Shown: positions 26,559 through 35,363 of the stretch, one piece after another
Layout of the letters: every line of letters starts with the position of its first letter
Numbering within the stretch: position 1 is the stretch's first letter
From: Mariprofundus erugo
GTDB taxonomy: Bacteria; Pseudomonadota; Zetaproteobacteria; Mariprofundales; Mariprofundaceae
Assembly (NCBI RefSeq): GCF_005818865.1
Contig: NZ_VBRY01000006.1
Span: 157,672 to 221,671 of the forward strand
Length of the DNA: 64,000 bases
Direction: 5' to 3'
The notes under the pieces: model-generated
Told to the model about the DNA's origin: nothing
The model's input: only the letters and a program-made list of their open reading frames with translations
Database searches by the model: none
Position numbers and translations under genes: made by a program

Positions 26559-27328
26559 GATTGAGGCGGTCGGTCCCAGCCGTATTTGCGTTCGCAAAGC
26601 TTGGCATAGCGGTAAAATACCCCTTCCAGATTGCTGAAGGCGATGACAAAACCGGCCCAGCCATCCAGAAATCCAAGCTTGAGAATATAAATGCGGAAGA
26701 AGGACCACAGCCCGCGCAGCAGAGCATGGCCCATGCCGGCTCTTGCTCCTTTTGCCTCAAGGCGATCCACACCGAGTGACGAGTAACGATTGGCCTTATC
26801 CAGTGCCTGGGCCATGTTCCTGAACGGGAATTGCCAGATGGCTGCCTGCATGTGCGCGGTCGTGCCGTTGACCCGGTAGCTTTCGTGCACCTTGTCACCT
26901 GTTTCAAATAGCAGGGCGCCGCGACGGAACAGTTGCGGTTGCCGATAATCGGGATACCAGCCGCAATGGCGGATCCATCGCCCCATAAACCAGTTTTTAC
27001 GGGGGGTGAAATAGGCATCGGCACTGTCGTCGGCATTGATAATGCGGCGGATCTCTTCTGCTGCCTCCGCAGTGCAGCGCTCATCGGCATCCAGGCTGAA
27101 AATCCACTCATGAGTGCAGCTGGCAATGGCATCATTGCGCAGTTTACCGAAACCAGTGAACTCAAGCTGTACAACACGGGCGCCGAGTGCGCTGGCAATT
27201 TCGGCTGTTCGGTCACTGCTGCTGGAATCGGCGACAATGACTTCATCGGCCCACAACACGCTGTTGACGGCATCGGCGATCTTTTCTTCCTCGTTATAGG
27301 CGATGATATAGACAGAAAGATCAGCCAT
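26555..27328 (-). CDS. GT2 glycosyltransferase, WaaE/KdtX-like
   Basis: A 257-residue GT-A enzyme: LSVYIIAYNEEEKI at the start, a WADEVIVADSSSSDRT segment, SLDADERCT (metal-binding DxD), and a membrane-associated C-terminal WSFFRIYILKLGFLDG. This combination is typical of WaaE/KdtX-type core beta-1,4-glucosyltransferases. It likely adds a hexose to the inner-core heptose in the cytoplasm. Its stop overlaps the GT4 gene start. Confidence 0.82.
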   Translation of the reverse strand: MADLSVYIIAYNEEEKIADAVNSVLWADEVIVADSSSSDRTAEIASALGARVVQLEFTGFGKLRNDAIASCTHEWIFSLDADERCTAEAAEEIRRIINADDSADAYFTPRKNWFMGRWIRHCGWYPDYRQPQLFRRGALLFETGDKVHESYRVNGTTAHMQAAIWQFPFRNMAQALDKANRYSSLGVDRLEAKGARAGMGHALLRGLWSFFRIYILKLGFLDGWAGFVIAFSNLEGVFYRYAKLCERKYGWDRPPQS

Positions 27329-28142
27329 GGCTCTCCTCCAGTTGCTTCAGTCCGCACAGGGCCTCAACCCTCTTTTCATCCAGGCATGCCTGTAGCAGCG
27401 CATCATTTTCTGTCAGCTGCTGGCGAGAAAACTCGCGATGCCAGAGATGCAGTACCGGCTGGCCGCGCAGATTACGTCGTTTCAGGCCTGCATGCAGAAG
27501 CCGGGCTGTCAGATCAGAATCTTCGCGGCCCCATCCTTCGAATGATTCATCAAAGCCGTTGATTTGGCGGAGTGCTGCAGTCGGGCAGGAGAGGTGACAG
27601 CCGCGAATGCCTTCAAGCCGGGTGGATGCAGGCGAGAGAGCCGCTGGTAATAGCAGTGGCATGACCCGGTTGATGTGGCCTTTGAACCGTTGTTGCAGCC
27701 ACCAGATAGTCGGGCGATCGGTTGTCAGTGCGGCAGATTGTGCACACAGTGTGGCAGTCCATGTCGCTGACAGCAGGACGCGGCTACCGCTGATAAATAT
27801 GTGGTCAGTGGCAAAGCGGCGATGGGCGGCCACCAGCTCTGGCAGGGGAATGCAGTCACCATCCGTCAGCAGGGTATAGGGTTCATCAATGCGGGCAATG
27901 ACGCGGTTATGAATGCGGGCTTTACGGAAGCCGTCATCCGGTTGCCATATGTGATGAATCGGTACCGGGAAATTCCGCCTGAGTCGTTCGATTAATATTT
28001 TTGTTTCATCCGTCGAGCCATCATCGGCAATATAGATGACAAAGGCCTTATCGCTTTGCTGGCGATATCCCTCCAGCGTCAGACGAAGAAAGTCCGGGGC
28101 GTTGTAGGTTGAGATGACAACGGCAAGCGGGGAGACGGGCAC
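27321..28142 (-). CDS. GT2 glycosyltransferase with galactosyltransferase-type C-terminus
   Basis: The 273-residue protein has a GT-A domain (AVVISTYNAPDFLRL, ADDGSTDET, TDGDCIPL). A second half matches the galactosyltransferase C-terminal motif: RGCHLSCPTAALRQINGF, then DESFEGWGREDSDL, where Trp-Gly-x-Glu-Asp is catalytic. It probably adds a hexose or hexosamine to LPS. The start is GTG 28142, two bases after the FkbM stop. It overlaps the WaaE-like gene by eight bases. Confidence 0.82.
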   Translation of the reverse strand: MPVSPLAVVISTYNAPDFLRLTLEGYRQQSDKAFVIYIADDGSTDETKILIERLRRNFPVPIHHIWQPDDGFRKARIHNRVIARIDEPYTLLTDGDCIPLPELVAAHRRFATDHIFISGSRVLLSATWTATLCAQSAALTTDRPTIWWLQQRFKGHINRVMPLLLPAALSPASTRLEGIRGCHLSCPTAALRQINGFDESFEGWGREDSDLTARLLHAGLKRRNLRGQPVLHLWHREFSRQQLTENDALLQACLDEKRVEALCGLKQLEESHG

Positions 28143-28144
28143 GA

Positions 28145-28849
28145 TCAGCGCTGTTTAAGCAGGCCGCTGTTCGGCAGGGCATAAATCAGGGTAAAACCGA
28201 CCCAGTTCATCAGCTTGTAACCCTGCTCCTCCAGATAGCAGTGCATCGGCAGCTGCAGAATCCCGGCAAGATCGGTCAGGTGGCTTTCAGTCAGCAGAAT
28301 TTTTGGTTTGTAGCGCACCATATCCAGTGACTGGATCACCTCAAAATCGTGTCCTTCAGCATCAATGGTGAGAAGATCGATTTGGCGATCCCTGAACGGA
28401 CTGGCATCGATGATTTCGGTGAGCGGGCGAGTTTCAATCTCATTTTTGCTGTACACCGGCATAGGGGTGTTTTTTGCCACTTCAGGGTCGATCGTCGATC
28501 CCAGGCCGTATCGGCTGAAGTTATAGACAGTCACCGTCTCTCTTCTGTTGGAGACGGCGGCATTGATGTTGGTATCGTTCGGCCGGGCAAGATCGAAGCA
28601 TTTGATCTTGATGGCATCCATATCAATGTTAATGCCGCTCCAGCCACGTTTATGCAAAAAACAGGTGTTGGAAAACTTGCTCGGGTGATAGCAGCCGACA
28701 TCGACATAAAATCCGTTTTTGACCGATTTATCAAGCCAGTCATTGAGCACCACATCCTCACCGAACTGGGAATGGTGGCGGCGGCTGTGCCGGGTTAGCC
28801 ATGTTTTGCGCAGGATATAGGCTTTTTCAAGCAGGCTGCCCAGACTCAT
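28145..28849 (-). CDS. FkbM family methyltransferase
   Basis: A 234-residue protein matching FkbM. It has FYVDVGCYHPSKFSNT for SAM binding, the GLGSTID turn, and LLTIDAEGHDFEVIQSLD, the family's Asp-x-Glu-Gly signature. FkbM enzymes O-methylate sugars and polyketides; here an LPS sugar is the likely target. It overlaps the DUF3108 gene by four bases. Confidence 0.88.
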   Translation of the reverse strand: MSLGSLLEKAYILRKTWLTRHSRRHHSQFGEDVVLNDWLDKSVKNGFYVDVGCYHPSKFSNTCFLHKRGWSGINIDMDAIKIKCFDLARPNDTNINAAVSNRRETVTVYNFSRYGLGSTIDPEVAKNTPMPVYSKNEIETRPLTEIIDASPFRDRQIDLLTIDAEGHDFEVIQSLDMVRYKPKILLTESHLTDLAGILQLPMHCYLEEQGYKLMNWVGFTLIYALPNSGLLKQR

Positions 28850-29649
28850 AAGTGCTGTCCTTCCTTGATGGTCATGATGGCCGGTTCTTTTGAGGCAATC
28901 ACCGGTTTGTCAGTTGAGTATGAGGTCAGCCGGGCAAAAATGCGTCCGAATTTGATCTTTGCCATCATTTTGACCGGAATATGACGCTCGTCATCGGTCA
29001 TCCACAGCGTCATTTCGCCGCGGTTGGTGAAAATACCCTCTGACTTCAGTTTGGGGGTGACAATCAGGCAGCTGACTTTTTCTCCCCACGGGGTGGTCAG
29101 GGTATCGCGCCGATTCTGAATGTTGACCTCAATTTCATAGCGTTTACGTGAGTCAAAAACCGGGATATTGATGGTGGTACCCGGCTCCAGTTTCAGTTTG
29201 CGAACGGCAAGAAAGGCATCGATCACGCTCAGGTGACCGGCGGGGACATCAAAGTATTCAGTGATCTGGTTCTGGGTATGGGTGACCTTGTTCTGTTGCC
29301 AGAGAAATTCGGTTTTTTTCTCCGCTTTATATTGACGTTCATGCAGATTGGCATCAAACAGGGTGCTTTGCATTTTTCCGTTGATACAGATCCCTTCTGC
29401 CGTGATGTAATCGCGTACTTTTTTAAAGGCATCGAGCAGCGGATTGGTGCGGGCAAATGTTTTGGCCTGCCAGCCCTGATCGGTTGCGGCAATATCCATG
29501 GTAGCGGAGCCGGCATTGATAAACTCCCAGCCGATATCAAAGCTCATATGCTCACCGGCATAGGGCATACAGGTAGAAACGGAATTTGCATGGGCTGTAA
29601 GCGGTAACAGCAGGGCCAGAAATATCGCCAGCCGGGAGGCTTTCACCAT
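28846..29649 (-). CDS. DUF3108 domain periplasmic protein
   Basis: A 267-residue protein with a signal peptide (core LAIFLALLLPL, cleavage after AHA) and a body of beta strands typical of DUF3108: YAGEHMSFDIGWEFINAGSA near the mature N-terminus and TDDERHIPVKM near the end. The role of the family is unknown; members often sit with envelope-glycan genes, as here. ATG 29649 overlaps the methyltransferase-like gene by seven bases; the longer frame from 29718 is rejected. Confidence 0.78.
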   Translation of the reverse strand: MVKASRLAIFLALLLPLTAHANSVSTCMPYAGEHMSFDIGWEFINAGSATMDIAATDQGWQAKTFARTNPLLDAFKKVRDYITAEGICINGKMQSTLFDANLHERQYKAEKKTEFLWQQNKVTHTQNQITEYFDVPAGHLSVIDAFLAVRKLKLEPGTTINIPVFDSRKRYEIEVNIQNRRDTLTTPWGEKVSCLIVTPKLKSEGIFTNRGEMTLWMTDDERHIPVKMMAKIKFGRIFARLTSYSTDKPVIASKEPAIMTIKEGQHL

Positions 29650-30212
29650 GAGTGGCGTAACACTCCGAGCGCAATCATGCCGGCAGCGCCGGCAGCAAGG
29701 CCGAACAGGTGATTCCACTCACGGTGCTGTTTTACCATGGCCCAGCTGAACTCCCCGCTGAACATCTGTGCGCTCCATCGTGGCAGAATGGCAAAGCGGG
29801 TGGCCATGAACTCACGATAGGTATCCCCGAACAGGGCAATGAGGTTTTTCTCCTCGTTTTTCCATGTCGGTACATAGACAATAAAAAACGAAATGCTGAC
29901 GATGATGTAGGCCAGCAGGCTGTTGGCGGCAATACAGAAGCCGGTGGCAATAATGAAGTGGCCAAGATAGAGCGGGTGGCGGCACATCGCGTAAGGACCT
30001 GTTTGCGTGACCTCAGCCGACTTATGAATGTGGCCTGATGCCCAGATACGCAGTGATTCACCCAGGGCAATCACTGCAAGGCCGATCAGCCAGCTGTTCA
30101 GGGTCGGGTAGGCAAGCAGAAGAATGGAGGCTCCCATCAGAATGCTGGCCGGTATGCGGGCACGCAGAAAAGCCTTGTGCAGGCGCTGGCCGGTAGTAAG
30201 TTCAGAGTTCAT
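29643..30212 (-). CDS. Isoprenylcysteine carboxyl methyltransferase-like membrane protein
   Basis: A 189-residue integral membrane protein with about four to five helices. The motif RHPLYLGHFIIATGF and the terminal E-x2-L-x2-x-F-G-D-x-Y (EKNLIALFGDTYREF) are hallmarks of the ICMT/PEMT superfamily, which uses SAM at the membrane face. The target may be a lipid or a modified sugar carrier; prenylated proteins are not expected. It overlaps waaC by 11 bases. Confidence 0.78.
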   Translation of the reverse strand: MNSELTTGQRLHKAFLRARIPASILMGASILLLAYPTLNSWLIGLAVIALGESLRIWASGHIHKSAEVTQTGPYAMCRHPLYLGHFIIATGFCIAANSLLAYIIVSISFFIVYVPTWKNEEKNLIALFGDTYREFMATRFAILPRWSAQMFSGEFSWAMVKQHREWNHLFGLAAGAAGMIALGVLRHSW

Positions 30213-31215
30213 GCAATACCTTTATGATGGACCCGGCCTCGATGCGATCCATGCAGTTGAAATGTGCACACTTGCGCTGAAAGCAGGGGCCGCATTCCGG
30301 GTTGGATTCGATATGCCAGTGTCTCTCTCCTGTAGGGGCTGAGCGCCATGATGCCGATGGACCCCAGAATGTAATCGTCGGGGTGTCCAGCGCGGCAGCC
30401 AGATGCAGCAGGCCAGTATCTGCACCCACGACGGCCGATGCGCCGGTGAGCAGTGCGCACAATGCTGACATATTCAATCGTTCGGGCAAAGCAAAGCCAT
30501 GGCATGCACGGGCCAGCGCCTCTGCCTGCTGCTTTTCCTGCTCGTTGCCCCAGCTGAATACCGCCTGTGGGGAGTGCTCCGGCAGGTTGTGAGCAATGCT
30601 CAGCCATGTGGACTCGGGAAGCTGTTTGGTTTCCCAGCCTCCGGCCGCATGCAGGATCACAAAGCCCTTTTTGCGTAACCCGAGTCGTGCAAGCAGGTTG
30701 GCATCAGGGTGGCAGTTTGTCCTTTCCAGCTCGATGTGCGGAGCCTGATAGGGAACAGCCTGATCGCGTGTATACCCTTTGTTGCAGGCTGTAAGTGCAA
30801 CGCGGCGATACTGCTGGACCACATGACGCTCATCCGGATGAAAGCTGACCGGACGGGTCAGCCATGCGCTGACTTTCTCACGCAATTGCCGTTTGTCGAG
30901 GCCATAGACGGGCGAGCCACAGGCTCGCGCCAGTACTGCGGATTTAATCAGCCCCTGCAGATCAATGACGGTATCAAACTTGATGGCTCTGAGTTTAACG
31001 ATGGTCTGCCAGGCAGAGCGCAGCGGTGTATCGCCCTTGAGGGCGACGCGGTGAACATGGACACTGGCCGGAAAAATTCCGCTGACAAAGGCGTAACGCT
31101 CATCGACCAGCCAGTGAACCTCACTGACATCGGGGTGGCTGAGCAGATCATCCAGTGCCGGCAGGCTGTGAATAATGTCTCCGAAAGCCGAGAGCTTGAC
31201 GACCAGTACCTTCAT
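30202..31215 (-). CDS. waaC: Lipopolysaccharide heptosyltransferase I
   Basis: The 337-residue GT9 protein starts MKVLVVKLSAFGDIIHSLPA, the WaaC N-terminal acceptor motif. It contains TVIDLQGLIKSA and a C-terminal VGADTGLLHLAAALDTPT, the ADP-heptose-binding loop. It adds the first heptose to KDO in the inner core. The start overlaps the waaF stop as ATGA. A Cys-rich tail (ECGPCFQRKCAHFNC) is typical of the family. Confidence 0.92.
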   Translation of the reverse strand: MKVLVVKLSAFGDIIHSLPALDDLLSHPDVSEVHWLVDERYAFVSGIFPASVHVHRVALKGDTPLRSAWQTIVKLRAIKFDTVIDLQGLIKSAVLARACGSPVYGLDKRQLREKVSAWLTRPVSFHPDERHVVQQYRRVALTACNKGYTRDQAVPYQAPHIELERTNCHPDANLLARLGLRKKGFVILHAAGGWETKQLPESTWLSIAHNLPEHSPQAVFSWGNEQEKQQAEALARACHGFALPERLNMSALCALLTGASAVVGADTGLLHLAAALDTPTITFWGPSASWRSAPTGERHWHIESNPECGPCFQRKCAHFNCMDRIEAGSIIKVLHEL

Positions 31216-32192
31216 GGCTTGAGCAGGGCGAGGCAGGCATCGCTAAGCATGCGGGGCGTGATATTGCTCATGCACGGGTGTCCTGTAACCGTGCATTCAC
31301 GCTGCAGGCAGGGGCTGCACGGGGCTGGCTGATAGATGATTTTAACGTGTTTGCCGCTGGGGGCTGTGCGCTCAGGATCGGTTGCGCCGAAGGGGGCGAC
31401 GGTCGGAATATCCAGGCCTGCCGCGATATGCATCAGGCCTGAGTCGTTGCAGAGCATAAAGCGGCTGGCACCAATCAGTGCAATCGCCTGGCTGAGTGTG
31501 GTTGCGCCGGCTGCATTCCAGGTTGCCACATCAAGGCCGGCAAGAATGCGTTCACCGGTTGCATGATCCTCCTTCATGCCGAGGACCACCGGTTGAAAAC
31601 CATGGCTGGCAAGGTGGCGGCAGGCCTCGGCAAAGCCTGCCTCAGGATAACATTTGGCCGCGCCGAACTGTGCACCTGGCGCCAGCATAAAGCTCTTTTC
31701 CGGGTTCAGTCCGTGAGCGCGTATCATGTTGATCCCTTCCTCAACGGCATCAGCGGGAGTGGAGAGATGTACATACCGTTGTTCAATGGCCATGCCCGAC
31801 TGGGTCGCAATATCGAGGAAGAAATCGCGGTGGTGCTGGTGTTTCTGGCTGATGCGTTGGGGCAGGGCCCGGCTGAGTAGCAGGCTGCGCCACTGGCCGG
31901 AGTAGCCGATAATGCTGCGGATGCCCGCTTTTCGGCACTGCCATGCCGAGCGCAGGGAGTTTGGAAACAGGAAGGCTGTGTCCGCTTTCGGCAATTGCTC
32001 TGCATAGCGGGCACCTGCCAGATTCAGCCATGGCAACAGGTCTTTAAGCCAGGGGCGGCCGCAAACGGTGATCTGCAGCGCCGGATTCAGCGCGCGATAA
32101 TGGCTGGCAACGGCGAACATGGCCGGCTGTGCCATGATGACATCGCCGATCCAGTTCGGAGGCATGAGCAGCAGATGGTGAACCGGCTTCAT
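31212..32192 (-). CDS. waaF: Lipopolysaccharide heptosyltransferase II
   Basis: The 326-residue GT9 protein has the WaaF opening LLLMPPNWIGDVIMAQPAM, FLFPNSLRSAWQ, a phosphate-binding LAPGAQFGAAKCYP, and LCNDSGLMHIAAGLDIPTVA, with CSPCLQREC at the end. It adds the second heptose of the inner core. Its start overlaps the methyltransferase stop by four bases. Confidence 0.92.
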   Translation of the reverse strand: MKPVHHLLLMPPNWIGDVIMAQPAMFAVASHYRALNPALQITVCGRPWLKDLLPWLNLAGARYAEQLPKADTAFLFPNSLRSAWQCRKAGIRSIIGYSGQWRSLLLSRALPQRISQKHQHHRDFFLDIATQSGMAIEQRYVHLSTPADAVEEGINMIRAHGLNPEKSFMLAPGAQFGAAKCYPEAGFAEACRHLASHGFQPVVLGMKEDHATGERILAGLDVATWNAAGATTLSQAIALIGASRFMLCNDSGLMHIAAGLDIPTVAPFGATDPERTAPSGKHVKIIYQPAPCSPCLQRECTVTGHPCMSNITPRMLSDACLALLKP

Positions 32193-32869
32193 GCGCCGGC
32201 TTTCCTGTCGAGAGGTGAGCAGACAAAAATACGCTCAACACGCCTGAATGGCGGCAGAAAAGTACTTTTCCGGGTCATCTCCTGCACGATGGTAAAGTGT
32301 CTCGCCAGCGTGCGACGGATGCCGGTTAACGAGTAGTAATAGGGCCGGGTTTTATGGCACAGGGACGGAGCACAGCATTCGGCATAGTAATGCATGCGGG
32401 CTTCAAGTGCACTGTGGGTGGTCATGGTCAGAATCAGCAGGCCAGCCGGTTTCAGCAGTCGTTCCATTTCATGCATGATCAGCTCCGGATTCATTGAGCA
32501 GGAGAGAGCGTGCGTGCAGAGAATCAGATCATAGGATGCATTGGGGCGCTCGATTGATTCTGCGCCATTAGCCAGATATTCACCCTCCGGCAGTTTGCCG
32601 GGGAACATGCGCCTGAAATCATTAAGCAGTGGATCGAGATAGGTTTTATGTCTTTGCGGCAGGAACTGGCTGATGCAGATCGGGCCACAGCCCACCTCAA
32701 GAATCGATGCGCTTTTAGGGTACTCACGGGCATAGCGTAACAGCAGTGGCAGCAGTTCACGTTCCGCCTCTTCACGTGCCAGCTGAAGATTTTTTCCCTT
32801 CCATTTTTCCAGGGCATGCTTTTGGGCGGCCTGCCAGCGGGTGCGGGATACGGGTTTGTGGCGACTCAT
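32189..32869 (-). CDS. Class I SAM-dependent methyltransferase
   Basis: A 226-residue protein with SILEVGCGPICISQFL (SAM loop), a DLILCTHALSCSMNPEL segment and LKPAGLLILTM. A basic N-terminal helix precedes the core. The substrate is unknown; it lies between an LpxL-like acyltransferase and waaF, so lipid A or core methylation is possible. It has ATGA-type overlaps on both sides. Confidence 0.8.
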   Translation of the reverse strand: MSRHKPVSRTRWQAAQKHALEKWKGKNLQLAREEAERELLPLLLRYAREYPKSASILEVGCGPICISQFLPQRHKTYLDPLLNDFRRMFPGKLPEGEYLANGAESIERPNASYDLILCTHALSCSMNPELIMHEMERLLKPAGLLILTMTTHSALEARMHYYAECCAPSLCHKTRPYYYSLTGIRRTLARHFTIVQEMTRKSTFLPPFRRVERIFVCSPLDRKAGA

Positions 32870-33735
32870 GCTGCCTCACTCTCCTGCTCATCCAGGTACA
32901 ACCAGCGTCTGTGGATCCATAACCATAGTTCCGGCCGGGCATGAATAGCCGGGGCAAAGCTGTCGGAGATCAGTTTCAGCTGATCAACCTGGTGATTGAC
33001 GTGGTCAGTTAAATCAATGGTCCGGAACTGCAGACGAAAACGGAACCCTGTTCCGATTCTGTGCAACATGACAGCAAGAATAGGGGTGCCATATTTGCTG
33101 TGGATGGTGGCGGGCAGTGTGGTGGTGCGGGCCATGTGGCCGAGAAAGGGCACGGGCACGCCACCGGACAGGTGCTGGTCAACCATAAAGCAGATGCAAT
33201 GATTCTCTTTCAGTGCTTTGGGAATCCACCTCAGACCATCGTCGCGCGAGCGTAGTGTGGAGCCGAAGCGGCTTCGTGCCCGGCTGATGAAAAGGTCGAT
33301 GGGCTTTTGTCTGATTGGCCGGTAGAGGCTGTCGTTGCGGTAGCCAAGCAGGGAAAAGGTCAGTGCTCCCAACTCCCAGTTGCTGTGGTGGCAGGCGGTC
33401 AGGATAGCACCCTGTCCGTGCGACAGCGCCTGTTGCAACAGCTCCTCACCTTCGACCTCAATGCGGGAGAGCAGAAATGCGCGCGAGCGAAGAAATACAT
33501 GCGGTAGCTCAAAACATGTACGACCAAGTTCGGCACACGACTCACGTGCCGTGTGCCGGTGCCAGGAAGAATCTTTTTCCGGGTAAATCCGCTGCAGGTT
33601 TTTTATGGCAATGTCACGGTGGCGTCGATCCAGACGATAGAACAGGCGCCCCATCCCTGCACCTGTTGCACCGGCAACCCGTACCGGGATCAGTCGGATA
33701 AAGTAAAACAGCAGTTTGACAATAATACCGACCAT
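32866..33735 (-). CDS. LpxL/HtrB-like lipid A acyltransferase
   Basis: A 289-residue protein with an N-terminal membrane helix and the H-x4-[DE] catalytic motif (His116 to Glu121 in CHHSNWELG). It also has VDQHLSGGVPVPFLG and the C-terminal RPELWLWIHRRW block typical of late acyltransferases. It probably adds a secondary acyl chain to lipid A at the inner membrane. It is 65 bases downstream of the Trm112-like gene. Confidence 0.87.
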   Translation of the reverse strand: MVGIIVKLLFYFIRLIPVRVAGATGAGMGRLFYRLDRRHRDIAIKNLQRIYPEKDSSWHRHTARESCAELGRTCFELPHVFLRSRAFLLSRIEVEGEELLQQALSHGQGAILTACHHSNWELGALTFSLLGYRNDSLYRPIRQKPIDLFISRARSRFGSTLRSRDDGLRWIPKALKENHCICFMVDQHLSGGVPVPFLGHMARTTTLPATIHSKYGTPILAVMLHRIGTGFRFRLQFRTIDLTDHVNHQVDQLKLISDSFAPAIHARPELWLWIHRRWLYLDEQESEAA

Positions 33736-33800
33736 ATCAGCGGCCGGTCCTGCAGGCGTGATCTGCCTGAAAATACATGGTCAGGGCGGTGGAGGTGGCT

Positions 33801-33980
33801 TTAGCTGGCGCTGCCGGTCAGTTGTCTGGCCTCATCGATCAGCATGACAGGGATATCATCGCGAATCGGGTACTCAAGGCTGCATGCATCACATACCAGA
33901 CCGTTTTTTGCCTCATTGTAACGCACGTCGCCCTTGCACTTCGGGCAGGCAAGGATTTCCATTAAAGCTTGATCCAACAT
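33801..33980 (-). CDS. Trm112-like small zinc-ribbon protein (YcaR type)
   Basis: A 59-residue frame on the minus strand. It begins MLDQALMEILACPKCKGDV and later has LVCDACSLEYPIRDDIPVML. The paired Cys-x2-Cys and the YPIRDDIPVML segment are diagnostic of the UPF0434/Trm112 family, small zinc-binding proteins. In E. coli the homologue YcaR sits next to kdsB and lpxK; here kdsB ends the same gene run. TGGAG lies about nine bases before ATG. The function in bacteria is not settled. Confidence 0.85.
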   Translation of the reverse strand: MLDQALMEILACPKCKGDVRYNEAKNGLVCDACSLEYPIRDDIPVMLIDEARQLTGSAS

Positions 33981-34032
33981 GGTGAACTCCAGTAAGCGTA
34001 ATCGCGTATCAGCGTCGTATGATAACGCGAAT

Positions 34033-34052
34033 GCAGCCTGAGAACAGGCTGC
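34033..34052. terminator. Perfect 8-base hairpin 3' of the BI-1 gene
   Basis: GCAGCCTG (34033-34040) and CAGGCTGC (34045-34052) pair around AGAA. It lies just past the stop of the minus-strand BI-1-like gene. On that strand it is followed by a weak AT-rich stretch but no strong T run. Confidence 0.4.
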
Positions 34053-34070
34053 ACTGTGATCGTGGGAAAA

Positions 34071-34730
34071 TCAGTCGTCGCCGAGTATGCCGAAGAGTGA
34101 GAGAATATTTTCAAACAGCATGAATACATCCAGGTAGAGGGTCAGGGCTGCAGCAATATATTCATCATTCGGATAGTCGCGCAGGATGCTGGATGTATCG
34201 TAGAGAATAAAGGCGGAGAACAGCAGTACGCCGATCCCGGAGAGGCTGAGTGCGACGACGGGAGATTCAAAAATGAAGTAATTTGACAGGCCTAGTACAA
34301 TCATGGCAATGAGGCCGGTCCAGACGAACCCTTTAAGGAAAGAGAAATCACGCCTGGAGATAAAGGTGTAGGCTGTGAGGGAAACAAATGCGATCGCGGT
34401 GGTGAGAAATGCCTGTGTCACCAGCATGGGGGATTTGGCGGCGACCATGCCGACGAGCGGGGCAACTGCCATGCCGGTGATACCGCCAAAGGCGATAAGG
34501 GCTGCAAGGTTGATGCCGGGTGTGTGGCGAACCGCCTGTACGCCAAAAATTCCACCTATCATGATCATCAGCATGATAAACGGATGCTCATGCGGGAAGG
34601 CTATGCCCATAGAGAGCCATGCCCCGGCGCTCCCTGCTGCGATACAGAGTGCCAGCATGCCGTAGGTTTTGCCGAGGAAGCTGATGCGGGCATCGGCAAG
34701 TTGTGTGACCTGAATTGTGTTTGTATTCAT
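34071..34730 (-). CDS. Bax inhibitor-1 / YccA family membrane protein
   Basis: A 219-residue protein with about seven TM helices and the BI-1 pattern: FLGKTYGMLALCIAAGS at the first helix, YTFISRRDFSFLKGF between helices, YDTSSILRDYPNDEYI, and LYLDVFMLFENILSLFG near the end. The family includes YccA, linked to FtsH, and pH-sensitive calcium-leak channels. ATG 34730 follows a GGGGGA site. No operon partner is obvious. Confidence 0.9.
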   Translation of the reverse strand: MNTNTIQVTQLADARISFLGKTYGMLALCIAAGSAGAWLSMGIAFPHEHPFIMLMIMIGGIFGVQAVRHTPGINLAALIAFGGITGMAVAPLVGMVAAKSPMLVTQAFLTTAIAFVSLTAYTFISRRDFSFLKGFVWTGLIAMIVLGLSNYFIFESPVVALSLSGIGVLLFSAFILYDTSSILRDYPNDEYIAAALTLYLDVFMLFENILSLFGILGDD

Positions 34731-34816
34731 TGAATCCCCCATGGATACATAAATTTGGTGGAGCAGTACAGCTGTCGAGTTTTACAGATGTGAGTGAATG
34801 ACAGATTAACGCGTTG

Positions 34817-34852
34817 CTGATTTTTGCCAGGAGGGCAATAAATCAGCATCTC
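34817..34852 (-). repeat. Short palindromic repeat, copy A (3' of fxsA)
   Basis: A 36-base imperfect palindrome nearly identical to the copy at 13135-13169. Read on the minus strand it starts two bases after the fxsA stop. The hairpin pairs GCTGATTT..TTGCC with GGCAA..AAATCAGC with one bulge. There is no T run. Confidence 0.6.
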
Positions 34853-34853
34853 A

Positions 34854-35273
34854 TTAACGGATGTGATGCTCGTGGTGAATGACTTCTGCCTCGATAATCG
34901 TTGTGTCCTGTTGTGTATGCATGGGTCGGATCGGCAGCAGCCTGTGAATGATCAGTTGACGCAGGGCCGGAATGAGTAACAGAAAACCGGCGGTATCGGT
35001 GATGAAGCCCGGCAGAAACAGCAGCAGGCCAGCCACGGCAAGAAGAATACCGTGAAATCCATGATCGGCAGGGATTTCCCCTCTGGCCATGCATTTTTGC
35101 GCATCAATCAGGGTTGCGATGCCCTGCCACCGGATGATCAAGCCGCCGATGGCGGCGGTCAGCAGACAAAGTGCAATGGTTGTAAGGCCGCCAATACCAC
35201 TGCCGACTTTGATCAGCAGGTAGAGTTCAGTGAGTGGTGCGATGACAAACAGAAGAAATAAAAGTTTCAGCAT
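34854..35273 (-). CDS. fxsA: FxsA family membrane protein
   Basis: A 139-residue protein. LFVIAPLTELYLLIKVGSGIGG and the LLAVAGLLLFLPGFITDTAGFLLLIP block are the FxsA family hallmarks: a Pro-Gly-Phe-x-Thr-Asp turn between two helices. In E. coli FxsA (suppressor of F exclusion) its role is unclear. ATG 35273 lacks a strong ribosome site; the in-frame start at 35303 is possible. The His-rich tail (IHHEHHIR) is unusual. Confidence 0.85.
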   Translation of the reverse strand: MLKLLFLLFVIAPLTELYLLIKVGSGIGGLTTIALCLLTAAIGGLIIRWQGIATLIDAQKCMARGEIPADHGFHGILLAVAGLLLFLPGFITDTAGFLLLIPALRQLIIHRLLPIRPMHTQQDTTIIEAEVIHHEHHIR

Positions 35274-35363
35274 TGCCAATGTATAGGGGGACTGCGCATG
35301 CAATTCAAGCGCTGTTCGTGTCAGCTATTCTCTGTCGTGTGTCGGTGCATGACTGTCTGTGTG

